Below, piece after piece: positions 16,214 through 25,317 of a stretch of 64,000 nt of DNA (within the stretch, counting starts at the first letter, position 1; the number at the start of each line of letters is the position of its first letter). Source of the stretch: Lachnospiraceae bacterium UBA7093 (GTDB lineage Bacteria > Bacillota > Clostridia > Lachnospirales > Lachnospiraceae); assembly GCA_002492465.1 (NCBI GenBank), contig DKYT01000067.1:3243-67242 (forward strand), read 5' to 3'. The notes beneath the pieces were generated by a model, which saw only the letters and a program-made list of their open reading frames with translations, was not told where the DNA came from and did no database searches. Both the position numbers and the translations under genes were made by a program.

Positions 16214-17569
16214 TTATTTTGATAACATTTCATCGAATGTGACAGCCAGTTCATCCATTGCTTCTTTGGCAGTTTTTTCACCGTTCATGACTGCGGTTAC
16301 GGCAACGGAAAGTTCGCTGTCCATTTCCGACCAGCATGCGACGGTAGGTCGGGATTTTGCCGTTTTAATTGCGTCGATGAAAGGCGCGAAGGAGGCTTCC
16401 TTAACCGTATCGCTTTCAAGCGCCTCCTTATTTACCGGGATTTGACCGCATTTTGCCATTTCTTCCTGGGCAAAAGGATCTGTCATGAATTTCATAAATT
16501 TCCATGCGGCATCTTTATTTGCGCTTTTGAACATGGAAATATCTTCACCGCCGAGGACAGATATGGACCCGCCTTTGCCAGCAGGGATTTCGGTGACGGC
16601 ATATTCAAAATCAGGATAAGCGCCTTGTAGTTCCGCAATTTTCCAGGGACCTTCCAGCAGCATCATATATCTGCCGGTGCCGAAGCCGTCGGTCATGGGT
16701 ATGTCCCCGCTGTTCCATCCGGTGATGGCTCCCTGGGCATAAAGGTCGGCGAAGGTCTGGATTGCCTCTATGGTTTCGGGGCTGTTGATATAGCCGGATG
16801 CCTTTGTCCCTTCATTATCGGTGATGGCTCCGCCCATGCTCCAGATGAAAGGGCACAGATTCCATCCTGCCAGTGCCGGCTCATTATATCCCCATACCTG
16901 CTGTCCGTTTGCGTTTGTACCCGACAGACTTTTGACAGCAGAGACAAATTCATCCATTGTTTTTGGAACGCTGATTCCGGCATCGGTTAGTGCCTTTACA
17001 TTGTAAAACAGAACTTTTGAATTGGTGTTCAGCGCAAGACCATAAGAATGTCCGCCTACGTTTGCCGTACTCATGGCGCTGTCCAGCAGACCGGCGGCAG
17101 TGTCATTGTAATCCGGAATTTCTTCATCCAGGGCAGTGAGAATGCCCATTTTTTCAAATTCAGGTACCCAGGCGCTGTCCAATCGTGCCACATCGGGAAG
17201 GGTATTTGACTGTGCGCTGATCAGCAGCTTTTCATGCAGGTCAGCCCATTCGTGAGATACGGCGTTTACTTTAATGCCGGGGTTTTCCTCTTCAAACTTG
17301 GGAATCAGCACATTCATAAGTGTGTCGTTTTCAGCGGATTGGGCGCTGTAGTGGTGCCAGAAATTGATGGTTACTTCTTTTCCATCTGAATTGGCAGCAT
17401 CTGAAACGGATGTATCTTCTGCCCCAGCAGTTTCCGTCTCATTGGTTGTTCCTTGACTTTCAGAGTCACTTTTTGTGGGTACTGGCGCAGAATTACCGCA
17501 TCCTGCCAACGCCGCCAAGCAAGTCGCAGTTGTGAGTAAGACCGCCAGTACTTTTTTGCATTTCTTCAT
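16214..17569 (-). CDS. Extracellular maltodextrin-type solute-binding lipoprotein
   Basis: This 451-residue protein captures oligosaccharide outside the cell and delivers it to the two permeases. The signal peptide ends in the lipobox LAGC (C24), so it is lipid-anchored. The mature part after an acidic linker is a bacterial extracellular solute-binding domain (family 1): INFWHHYSAQ near the start, YNVKALTDAGISVPKTMDEF in the middle and a C-terminal FMTDPFAQEEMAKCGQIPVNK. The GH13 neighbour suggests starch- or maltodextrin-derived substrates. Its start lies 77 bases inside the 3' end of the amylase gene. Confidence 0.92.
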   Translation of the reverse strand: MKKCKKVLAVLLTTATCLAALAGCGNSAPVPTKSDSESQGTTNETETAGAEDTSVSDAANSDGKEVTINFWHHYSAQSAENDTLMNVLIPKFEEENPGIKVNAVSHEWADLHEKLLISAQSNTLPDVARLDSAWVPEFEKMGILTALDEEIPDYNDTAAGLLDSAMSTANVGGHSYGLALNTNSKVLFYNVKALTDAGISVPKTMDEFVSAVKSLSGTNANGQQVWGYNEPALAGWNLCPFIWSMGGAITDNEGTKASGYINSPETIEAIQTFADLYAQGAITGWNSGDIPMTDGFGTGRYMMLLEGPWKIAELQGAYPDFEYAVTEIPAGKGGSISVLGGEDISMFKSANKDAAWKFMKFMTDPFAQEEMAKCGQIPVNKEALESDTVKEASFAPFIDAIKTAKSRPTVACWSEMDSELSVAVTAVMNGEKTAKEAMDELAVTFDEMLSK

Positions 17570-19373
17570 GTTGATATCCTCCTTTTTTTATAAAAACTTT
17601 AACAGCGTAGGGCTGCATTTCCAGAGAGATGACCGCCTTGTAAGCTGTTATGTCCTGATTGTAAAATTGTCCTGCCAGGGGCTTGGAGGTCAGAAGTTCC
17701 TTTTCGTCTGATAGCAGGTCAACAAATTTCCCATCTTCCAGTACAGGGCAAAGGATTTTCCTCTTTTCAGGGCTATTGTTAAATACTGCATAGATTTTTT
17801 CAGGAATTTCCGGCTCTTCATGATACCTGACAAAGGCAAAAATATTTGTTTGGTTGTCTGCAAGGATCGTCCGGTAACGCCCTTCCCGTACACACAGATG
17901 GTTTTTTCTGATGGCAATGATTTTTTTATACCACTGGGATAGTTCCGGTTTGGTCTGTTCGTCCCATACCATACATCTTCGACAGTCCGGGTCGTTTTCT
18001 CCAGTGATGCCTGCTTCGTCTCCGTAATAGATTGCAGGTGATCCTACAAACAACATTTGGAATGCTGCGGCAAGCTGTAAGACTTTTGGATTTTCGCCGC
18101 AGACGTATAAAAACCGTTCCGTATCATGGCTGTCCAAAAGATTGTACAAAAGGTGGCAGGTTTCATCCCGGTACAAGGCAAGTATGGTGTTGATACGATG
18201 ATCAAAGGCTTCAGCGGAAATGCTGCTTTTGCCGAAATAATCCCACATGGCATCCCGGAACATATAATTCATGACACTATCCAGCTGGTTTCCGCGGAGC
18301 ATCCTGCCGCCATAGCCCCAGGTTTCTCCAAGTAAAATACAGTCCGGGTATTTTCGTTTTAAGGTTATCCGTGCCAGTTCCCAGACAGTGGAATCCACTT
18401 CATCTGCCACATCCAGCCGCCACCCGTCTATCTGGTATTCCCCCAGCCAATAATCCATTATTTTCAGGATGTATGCCTGGACATCAGGATTTGCGGTGTT
18501 CAGCTTTGGCATATAGGGATAGGCGCCTACGCATTCATAGGAATCTCCGGAAACAGTAACAGGATAGTTTTCGATTAAAAACCAGTCTTTGTATGCCGAC
18601 TGTTCCTGCTTTTCGAGAACATTTTGAAAGAGAGGAAAATGAATGCCCGTGTGGTTAAACACACCGTCCAGTATGATACGGATTCCCTGTTGATGGCATT
18701 GGCTGATCAGTTCTTTCAATTCTTCATTTGTCCCAAAAAGCGGATCTATCCGGAAGTAATCTGTGGTTGCATATTTGTGGTTGAAATCTCCTTCGAAAAC
18801 AGGGTTCAGGTAAAGGCATTCTACGCCCAGATCCTTCAGATAGGGCAGTTTATTGCAGATTCCTTTCAAGTCGCCGCCCATGTAGTTATTTCTGGTCGGT
18901 ATGGTACCCCATGCCTTGCAATCAGCAGGATCATTATCAGGGTTCCCGTTAAAAAAGCGATCCGGAAATATCTGGTAATAGATAATTCCCTTTGCCCAGT
19001 TGGGTACCTGGCGCACATCATTTTGATTGGCATACAGATATTCAAAAAACCCTTCTGAGGGTGGAACGGAGGTAATTCCACAGGTAGAGAAATACCATTG
19101 CTCCCGGTGTGTTTCTTCCAGCCAAAAGTAGTATTTCTGGTATCTTGCAACCTTGGTAAAAATAATTTTACACTGGAAATAATCAAATAATTCATCTCTG
19201 GCATAGCACTCCATGGTTTCTCTTTTTTTTATGCTGTCTTCCCGGTTCCAATAGATGATTTGGCACTTTTTGATTTCTTTTTTTGCCGTTCTTAGCCGGA
19301 CAATTAATTGATTCCGCGCTATGGGATAAACAAAAGTTTCTGTATTACTATGTAAAACAGCCTCTTTGTTCAC
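17493..19373 (-). CDS. GH13 alpha-amylase family enzyme, neopullulanase/cyclomaltodextrinase type
   Basis: A 626-residue glycoside hydrolase without signal peptide, so it should cleave imported maltodextrins in the cytoplasm. An N-terminal beta domain (1-125) precedes the TIM barrel. The catalytic residues are D321 (DGWRLDVAD), E350 (LLGETW) and D417 (DSHD). MPKLN at 288-292 is the marker of the GH13_20 neopullulanase group. A C-terminal beta domain follows. The last ~25 residues after VFIKK read straight through the ribosome site of the binding-protein gene. A seven-A run at 17583-17589 sits just where the frame would normally end, so an indel or slippage is possible there. Confidence 0.92.
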   Translation of the reverse strand: MNKEAVLHSNTETFVYPIARNQLIVRLRTAKKEIKKCQIIYWNREDSIKKRETMECYARDELFDYFQCKIIFTKVARYQKYYFWLEETHREQWYFSTCGITSVPPSEGFFEYLYANQNDVRQVPNWAKGIIYYQIFPDRFFNGNPDNDPADCKAWGTIPTRNNYMGGDLKGICNKLPYLKDLGVECLYLNPVFEGDFNHKYATTDYFRIDPLFGTNEELKELISQCHQQGIRIILDGVFNHTGIHFPLFQNVLEKQEQSAYKDWFLIENYPVTVSGDSYECVGAYPYMPKLNTANPDVQAYILKIMDYWLGEYQIDGWRLDVADEVDSTVWELARITLKRKYPDCILLGETWGYGGRMLRGNQLDSVMNYMFRDAMWDYFGKSSISAEAFDHRINTILALYRDETCHLLYNLLDSHDTERFLYVCGENPKVLQLAAAFQMLFVGSPAIYYGDEAGITGENDPDCRRCMVWDEQTKPELSQWYKKIIAIRKNHLCVREGRYRTILADNQTNIFAFVRYHEEPEIPEKIYAVFNNSPEKRKILCPVLEDGKFVDLLSDEKELLTSKPLAGQFYNQDITAYKAVISLEMQPYAVKVFIKKGGYQHEEMQKSTGGLTHNCDLLGGVGRMR

Positions 19374-19379
19374 ACTTTT

Positions 19380-20384
19380 TCACCTCTTTTCCGTAGATTT
19401 TCTTTTGATAATTTTTGTCTCAATGAAAGCGGATTCCTCCTTTCTGCCTTTTTGCTTGATCATATCAAATAGTGAGTTTGCCACTTGCTCCCCCAAAAGA
19501 TAGGTATCGATGTCCACAGCAGTGAGAGGCGGGTCCAGATATTCTGCCAGAGGATAGTTATCAAAAGTAATAATTCCCATCTCTTCCGGTATGGATACTT
19601 TATTTTGCTTAAGGGCTTGCAGCACATGATATGCGACGATGTTGTTGGTACAGATAATACTGTCTGTCTCGGAACGGTGGTTTAAAAGCTCCTTTATTTT
19701 CAGGGCGATATCATCGCCCACCTCAATAATGTCATTTTTGGCTGCGGGTATTTTGTTTTTTTCCAGTTCTTTCATAAATCCCCGTGTCCGTTTTTGCTCA
19801 AAGGTGTTTTTCATGCTCTCTACAAACAAAGCAGGGTGCCGGTAACCGCACTCTAAAAGATGCCTTACCGCAAGACGTCCGCCCCCTTCATTATCCATGT
19901 CTACCCAGTTTTTTCCGGTGTAAGATTGATCCGGTTCTCCCATAATGACAAAGGGAAATTGATTTTCCCTGAGAAGGCGGATCAGATCATCTGTGATGCC
20001 GGACACCGGTAAAATGATTCCATCGATCTTATGTTCCAAAACCAGGTTTTTAACGGCGTTTCCTTTTTCACGTTCCCCATGGTTGGTAATTAAAAGGTTG
20101 TATCCTAACCGCTGCGTTACATTCTCGATTGCGGTAACGGATTTGATAAAGAAGGTGTTGGCGTAGGCAGCGTTGTTACCTGCGTCAATAACGAGCCCAA
20201 TTGTAAAAGTATTTCCGTTTACAAGCCCCCGGGCAAGGATGTTAGGGTGGTAGTCCAGCTCTTTCATAGCCGCCATGATTTTTTTGGTGGTTTCTTCCGA
20301 TATGGATGCAGTTCCGTTGATTACTCTGGATACGGTGGATGGGTTTACACCGACTTTCTTTGCAATATCTTTAATGGTTGCCAT
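19380..20384 (-). CDS. LacI-family regulator of the maltodextrin operon
   Basis: This 334-residue repressor has an N-terminal helix-turn-helix (MATIKDIAKKVGVNPSTVSRVINGTASIS) and a periplasmic-binding-protein-like effector domain. I chose the ATG at 20384 because it gives the family's normal start and has AAGGAGAATCTT upstream; the longer frame to 20471 would run through the operators. It is the first gene of the operon, six bases before the amylase gene. Two identical palindromic operators lie between the promoter and its start codon, so it should repress its own operon until a maltooligosaccharide binds. Confidence 0.93.
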   Translation of the reverse strand: MATIKDIAKKVGVNPSTVSRVINGTASISEETTKKIMAAMKELDYHPNILARGLVNGNTFTIGLVIDAGNNAAYANTFFIKSVTAIENVTQRLGYNLLITNHGEREKGNAVKNLVLEHKIDGIILPVSGITDDLIRLLRENQFPFVIMGEPDQSYTGKNWVDMDNEGGGRLAVRHLLECGYRHPALFVESMKNTFEQKRTRGFMKELEKNKIPAAKNDIIEVGDDIALKIKELLNHRSETDSIICTNNIVAYHVLQALKQNKVSIPEEMGIITFDNYPLAEYLDPPLTAVDIDTYLLGEQVANSLFDMIKQKGRKEESAFIETKIIKRKSTEKR

Positions 20385-20400
20385 AAGATTCTCCTTCATG

Positions 20401-20447
20401 TGCAAACGTTTGCATGCAAGGGTGAAAAAATAATGCAAACGTTTGCA
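20401..20447 (-). promoter_or_regulatory. Twin LacI-family operators
   Basis: The perfect palindrome TGCAAACGTTTGCA occurs at 20401-20414 and 20434-20447. Centres are 33 bp apart, about three helical turns, so both sites lie on one face. They are downstream of the -10 element, a roadblock position. Confidence 0.9.
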
Positions 20448-20459
20448 TTTCTTTTTAAT

Positions 20460-20488
20460 AGTATAATGCATGTAATTGAATTTGTCAA
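20460..20488 (-). promoter_or_regulatory. Consensus sigma-A promoter of the maltodextrin operon
   Basis: On the minus strand TTGACA (20488-20483), a 17-base spacer and TATACT (20465-20460) form a near-perfect housekeeping promoter. The first operator starts 13 bases after the -10. Confidence 0.88.
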
Positions 20489-20549
20489 TTTAAATTTCAA
20501 TAACGTTGCGGGATAAACCAGGGTTTGTTACAATTTAGACGTATGCTGG

Positions 20550-20780
20550 GGCACAGCCTTGTCAGGGCGTATATTCAGGCGGGCATTACCCCGGAGGGCG
20601 GGTGGGAACGCCATTGCATGCATGGTTTCAGAACTGCTTAAAATTGGATTTCACTAACAGAATGGACAAGTTCTTTAAAACTGTGCGGGTCGGAGTATAG
20701 CGGCATCCATGCCGCATACTCCTGATTCCGCCCTCCGGGGTAATGCCCTGCCTGAATATACGCCCTGACAAGGCTGTGCC
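20550..20780. repeat. Long-hairpin element A
   Basis: A 52-base left arm (20550-20601) pairs with 20728-20780 with a single one-base bulge. The loop (~125 bases) contains a second hairpin, agtatagcggcat/atgccgcatact (20694-20720). About 105 bases of the loop (20622-20727) are clearly similar to element B, yet the arms are unrelated in sequence. It fills the gap between the operon promoter and the 3' end of the VanW gene. Confidence 0.85.
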
Positions 20781-20801
20781 CTGGCGCAGGTTTGAATGGT
20801 A

Positions 20802-21644
20802 CTAGGGTTTCTCAGTGATAAAAGGCTCGTACATCATAACGGCGGAATTTTCCACAATCAGCTGCTCATCAAGCATATTTCCTGACAGATCATATTTTTG
20901 CTGGTATAATTTGTTGTGCCGGGTATAACCGCCCCATAAAGCACCTCTCATTTCGTGATCCCGCTCTACAATTTCATAACGGTATTCCGGGGCGGAGGAC
21001 ACGCGCCATTCTCCGTAGAGGTATGTATCGTCCATCCAAATCAATAATTGGTAGGTATCGTTTGTGTTGTTGCGGATCATCAAATCTCCGTGAGGGTAAA
21101 AGCAGGTGGCGCCGCTGCCGAAAGGCTGGGTTCGGTTGGAATCGGGAAATACGTCGTAGCTGTGCCGGTGCCGTTCCGTTACGGTAAGGGGCGTATGGAT
21201 GGTCATCCAGAAAATCAAATTGGAAAGCTGGCAGAGACCGCCGCCGCATCCGGCGCGGAAGGTGCCGGATTTCAGAACCATTCCGTCTAAATAGCCCTTC
21301 CGCTTGGTGGGTTTCCCGATCAGCTTCCAATAGCTGAACACCTGACCTGGAGGGAGAATCATTTCGTGGATTCTGGCGGAAGCAAGCTTCAGATTCGTAA
21401 CCTTGTTGTGCTGCATCCACATATCCACATCCTTTAATTTTCGGAGAAGAGGCGTTTTGTGTGAAAAGTAAAGGAAAGGCAGATGGGAAGAGCATTTGGT
21501 TTTGGCAAATTGTCTGTTCATGGCAAGCCAGAGCAGATAGCGGAGCATGCTGTAATAAGCAAGCCCCAGCTTGCTCCTTAAAGGGGAACGTTTGACAGGT
21601 TTTTGAATAACATCGTTTTTCATAAGATTCGCAATTCCTTTCAA
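20802..21644 (-). CDS. VanW family protein
   Basis: This 280-residue protein matches the VanW family, first known from a glycopeptide-resistance cluster; its role is still unclear but cell-wall-related. The conserved core GCGGGLCQLSNLIFWMTIHTPL is followed by ERHRHSYDVFPDSNRTQPFGSGATCFYPHGDLMIRNNT. It has no signal peptide or membrane span. No other van genes are nearby, so resistance cannot be inferred. Long-hairpin elements lie on both sides (A downstream, B upstream). The ATG at 21623 is an alternative start. Confidence 0.85.
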   Translation of the reverse strand: MKGIANLMKNDVIQKPVKRSPLRSKLGLAYYSMLRYLLWLAMNRQFAKTKCSSHLPFLYFSHKTPLLRKLKDVDMWMQHNKVTNLKLASARIHEMILPPGQVFSYWKLIGKPTKRKGYLDGMVLKSGTFRAGCGGGLCQLSNLIFWMTIHTPLTVTERHRHSYDVFPDSNRTQPFGSGATCFYPHGDLMIRNNTNDTYQLLIWMDDTYLYGEWRVSSAPEYRYEIVERDHEMRGALWGGYTRHNKLYQQKYDLSGNMLDEQLIVENSAVMMYEPFITEKP

Positions 21645-21682
21645 TGGTATTTTAACATGAAATAAACGAAATTGAAATGTAT

Positions 21683-21977
21683 GGATGTATATTTTGGCGC
21701 GGCAGCACCCCAGGCGGGACGCCCATGGACATATATGGTTTCAGTACTTGCTCTAAATTGGATTTCACTAACGGAATGAGAAAGATTTCTAAAACTGTCC
21801 GGGTCGGAGTATAGCGGCATCCTTGCCGCATACTCCTGATTCTGCCATCCGTGGCAGAATCTCCCTGGGTATTCGCCCATTCCGTAAGTGAAATGGCCAA
21901 TTTCTTGCCAAAGCCCTGAAACCATATGTGTCCATGGGCGTCCCGCCTGGGGTGCTGCCGCGCCAAAATATACATCC
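21683..21977. repeat. Long-hairpin element B
   Basis: The 62-base left arm (21683-21744) pairs with 21916-21977 at 61 of 62 positions. Inner arms continue the pairing (tttcactaacggaatg against cattccgtaagtgaaa). Two small hairpins sit at the tip (21808-21835, 21840-21861). The core resembles element A, in the same orientation. It separates the VanW gene from the divergent ABC transporter operon. Confidence 0.87.
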
Positions 21978-22101
21978 AGACGCAGGTGCGCCCTGGCGCA
22001 TGGCTGAATTGCCAAAATTCTGTTTTTTCTTAAAGATTTGTTAATAATTATCCTGTTATGCTTTTCAATGAAGAAATCAAACAGAGAAAGGAATAAGAAA
22101 A

Positions 22102-22869
22102 ATGACTGAAAAAGTAATCATCATGAAGGCATCAGGCTTATGCAAAAGCTTTGCCAATAATGGAGGGCAGAATCATGTACTGGACATGATCGACCTTGAA
22201 ATTTATGACGGCGACTTTACCGTTATTATGGGCGCTTCGGGGGCAGGCAAATCTACCCTGCTCTATGCGTTGAGCGGAATGGATCAGCCTACCAGCGGCG
22301 TAGTTTGCTACAAAGAAGGGAAAATAAGCGGTCTGAAAGAAAAGGAGATTGCCGCGCTCCGGGCGGAGGAATTCGGATTTGTGTTTCAGCAGGCGCATCT
22401 GATCAGCAATCTTACGCTTTTTGAGAATGTTATGGTGACAGGCTATCTTTCAAAAAAGAGGAAAGAGAAAGAAGTAAAGGAACGGGCAAAGGAGCTGCTT
22501 GGGCGGATGCATGTGGAAAAAGCAATGGACCGGCTGCCTTCTCAGGTATCAGGAGGGGAGGCACAGAGAGCGGCAATTGCAAGGGCGATGATCAATGAAC
22601 CGGGGATGTTGTTTGCAGATGAACCTACAGGGGCGCTCAATAAGAGAAATACCCAGGAAGTATTGGATCTCCTCACAGGGCTGAATGAGAAGGGACAGAA
22701 CATTTTAATGGTGACCCATGATATGAAAGCGGCGATTCGCGCCACCCGGCTTTTGTATCTGGAGGATGGAAGAGTGGTAGGTGAAATGACAATGCCTGCT
22801 TACCGGAAGGAAGAAGCGCGCAGCAGGGAAAAGCAGGTGGAAGCGTGGCTTTCCTCCATGGAATGGTAG
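22102..22869 (+). CDS. ABC transporter ATP-binding protein (LolD/BceA/MacB group)
   Basis: A 255-residue ATPase that powers the permease encoded ten bases downstream. Walker A is GASGAGKST (about residues 48-56), followed by the Q-loop region GFVFQQAHL, the signature VSGGEAQRAAIARAM, Walker B MLFADEPTGAL and the H-loop VTHD. The group includes exporters and detoxifiers of antimicrobial peptides and lipoprotein release systems. The two-component genes after the permease favour a stress- or peptide-response module. It starts at ATG 22102 with AGAGAAAGGAA upstream. Confidence 0.93.
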   Translation: MTEKVIIMKASGLCKSFANNGGQNHVLDMIDLEIYDGDFTVIMGASGAGKSTLLYALSGMDQPTSGVVCYKEGKISGLKEKEIAALRAEEFGFVFQQAHLISNLTLFENVMVTGYLSKKRKEKEVKERAKELLGRMHVEKAMDRLPSQVSGGEAQRAAIARAMINEPGMLFADEPTGALNKRNTQEVLDLLTGLNEKGQNILMVTHDMKAAIRATRLLYLEDGRVVGEMTMPAYRKEEARSREKQVEAWLSSMEW

Positions 22870-22879
22870 GAGGTGCGGC

Positions 22880-25234
22880 ATGAAATATGTTACGTTACTG
22901 AAGGCAAATATAAAGGCACAGAAGGGAAGCTTTATAGGAATAGGGGCGCTGATGTTCATTATTACCATCTCTCTGCTTGCCGTTTTAACCATATGGAAAA
23001 ATGCCACCGATTATGAGGAAGAGCAGCTGGCGTACATTGGGTATGGAGACATTACCTGCTGGCTGACCTGGGGAGCCGACGTGAAGGAGCTGACCAGGCA
23101 GATTCTGGAAATAGAGGATGTAGATAAGGTGGAAGAACAAAAGGCGATCTATATCGGGAAATACTATGTAAACGGTCATGAGGGAGTAAACGGAATGGCG
23201 CAATTGTTTACCTATGGCGAGGAGGGATATGATTTCCATATTTATAATCAGAGCATAACAGGAATAGAAGAAGACCCGGAAGGGCTTTCAGAGGGTGAGG
23301 TATACGTTTCTCCCGCCTTTTGTTCCTTATATGACGCGCAGATCGGGGATGAGTTTCTGGTGGAAATAGCAGGAGAGGAAGATACGGCAAGTTATACCAT
23401 AAAGGGATTCTTTGAAGACCCGTCGGCAGGCAGCTCCATGATGGGGATCAAGACTATTTTGATCAACCGTATTGACGCTCAAAAACTGAAGGAAAGGGTG
23501 GAAGAAGCGGGACAATGGGACAAGGCGATGAACGCCAGTCTGCTGCATATTTTCAGGACAAAGGACAGTACGCTGCCTTTGGGGAAATTGCAGACCCAAT
23601 TGGGAGAGCGCACGGATTTGACAGGTTATATGGAATTTTGTTATTCCAAGGTTTCCATTATGGGCTTTATGCTGGTATTACAGAATATTTTTGCCGGCTT
23701 TCTGCTGGTCTTTGTGGTGGTTCTGCTGGTGATTACGATGGTGGTGATAGGACACAGCATCAGCAGCAGTATAGAGCAGGACTATGTGAATATGGGAATA
23801 TTGAAGGCTGTGGGCTTTACCCAGGGAAACCTGATGTGGACGCAGAGTATGCAATATGTGCTGGCGGTACTTTGCGGTATGATACCCGGGGCGCTTCTTT
23901 CCGGAATGCTGATCCGTCTGATCAACAGATTGACGGTGACAGCCACAGGAATGATAATGCCTTCAGATCTTGATTTGCCAATATGCGGAGCGGCAATGGG
24001 GATAATCCTGATTTTACTGCTGGGCTTTATTGTGGCTAAAACTGCCGGGATTGGAAAAATTACGCCCATCAGGGCGATTCGGGGCGGCGCTCCGGATGTG
24101 TATTTTAAAAGCAGGTTTACCACCAGAATCTATCAGAAGGGGCTTGCCTTCCACCTGGCGCTTAGAGCGCTGGTATCGGGGAAAAAGCAGTATATAAGCG
24201 CAGGCGCGGTGGCAGCGCTTTTGGTATTTTTTATATCCCTGACGGTGAGGATTGGCAGCTGGATAGGACCGGATGGAAAAGGGCTTATGAATTCCTTTGC
24301 TGCCGGAGATTATGATATTGGTTTTGGATGTGAGGATAAAGAACTGGAGAAAGAGATCCAGGAGACGATCAACCGGAAAGCGAAAGTCATAGTAAGCTAT
24401 GAATTTAAAATGGAACGCGCCACAATCAACGGCTTTGAGTGTCCCATGAATATTATGTCCAAGCCCGAATATTTCAACATAGTGGAGGGAAGAAGCTGTA
24501 AATATGAAAACGAGCTGCTGGTGACAGATGTGATCGCTCAGGCAATTGAGGTTGGAATCGGAGATACGGTGCTGGTATCTTACAAGGGAAGGGACAAGGA
24601 ATTTATCATCACGGGCATCTATCAATGTGCAAATGATATGGGAGAAAATTTTGGAATCAGCAAGGAGGGCTGGGAAGGATTTGAGAGCGAACCGGTATCC
24701 TTTTATCACCACTATGTGCTGGAGGATCCCTCCCAGACAAAGGAGCTGGTTGCGCTGCTGAAGGAGGAATATGGGGATCGGGCGGATATAGATGAGAACA
24801 CCTGGTCAGGTCTTGAAAGCATTTTGACGGCAATGCAGGCATTGGAAATTTTCATGTATGTGATAACGGCGATCTTTATTTTGGTAGCAGTTTATCTTAC
24901 AGGGAGTAAGATCCTGTACAAGGAGCAGCATGATATGGGAATATACAAGTCTCTGGGCTTTACGGCAGGAAAACTGCGAACCTGCTTTGCGCTGCGCTTT
25001 TTTGTGGTCGCCGTGGCAGGCTCTGTTTTGGGAAACATATTGAGCGGGCTTTTGACAGATCCGCTGACAGGCACAATGCTGAAGATGTTCGGAATCAGCA
25101 GCTTTGAATCCACATTAAGTCTCTTTTATATGATTTTTTCGGGAGCTGTTGTAAGCGGATTGTTTTTAGCTTTTTCCTATATTGCGGCGGGAAAAATCAA
25201 AAAGGTGGAGCCTGAGATTTTGATTGTGGAATAA
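22880..25234 (+). CDS. FtsX-like ABC transporter permease
   Basis: A 784-residue membrane protein made of two FtsX/MacB-type halves. The first membrane span is at ~20-42, then a ~220-residue extracellular domain, then three spans at ~265-400. A second span near 435-455 leads to another extracellular domain and a final group of three spans (~640-780). The GILKAVGFTQGNLMW and GIYKSLGFTAGKLRT segments are the conserved cytoplasmic loops of FtsX domains. With the upstream ATPase it forms a mechanotransmission-type ABC system. Ribosome site GGAGGTGCGGC; the start follows the ATPase stop by ten bases. Confidence 0.92.
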   Translation: MKYVTLLKANIKAQKGSFIGIGALMFIITISLLAVLTIWKNATDYEEEQLAYIGYGDITCWLTWGADVKELTRQILEIEDVDKVEEQKAIYIGKYYVNGHEGVNGMAQLFTYGEEGYDFHIYNQSITGIEEDPEGLSEGEVYVSPAFCSLYDAQIGDEFLVEIAGEEDTASYTIKGFFEDPSAGSSMMGIKTILINRIDAQKLKERVEEAGQWDKAMNASLLHIFRTKDSTLPLGKLQTQLGERTDLTGYMEFCYSKVSIMGFMLVLQNIFAGFLLVFVVVLLVITMVVIGHSISSSIEQDYVNMGILKAVGFTQGNLMWTQSMQYVLAVLCGMIPGALLSGMLIRLINRLTVTATGMIMPSDLDLPICGAAMGIILILLLGFIVAKTAGIGKITPIRAIRGGAPDVYFKSRFTTRIYQKGLAFHLALRALVSGKKQYISAGAVAALLVFFISLTVRIGSWIGPDGKGLMNSFAAGDYDIGFGCEDKELEKEIQETINRKAKVIVSYEFKMERATINGFECPMNIMSKPEYFNIVEGRSCKYENELLVTDVIAQAIEVGIGDTVLVSYKGRDKEFIITGIYQCANDMGENFGISKEGWEGFESEPVSFYHHYVLEDPSQTKELVALLKEEYGDRADIDENTWSGLESILTAMQALEIFMYVITAIFILVAVYLTGSKILYKEQHDMGIYKSLGFTAGKLRTCFALRFFVVAVAGSVLGNILSGLLTDPLTGTMLKMFGISSFESTLSLFYMIFSGAVVSGLFLAFSYIAAGKIKKVEPEILIVE

Positions 25235-25317
25235 AAGAAAGAATAATGTTTACATTTTGATGCTTTTTTTGCAGGATTTTTATGTTAAGATAAGTTCTAA
25301 ATGGGGGGAGCGGTGCA

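Noticed and set aside
20802..21644. Vancomycin resistance locus
   Set aside because: Only a VanW-family protein is present; no ligase, VanH, VanX or regulator genes surround it.
24014..24712. 232-codon minus-strand frame inside the FtsX-type permease
   Set aside because: Opposite-strand shadow of a real gene, without ribosome site or recognisable protein.
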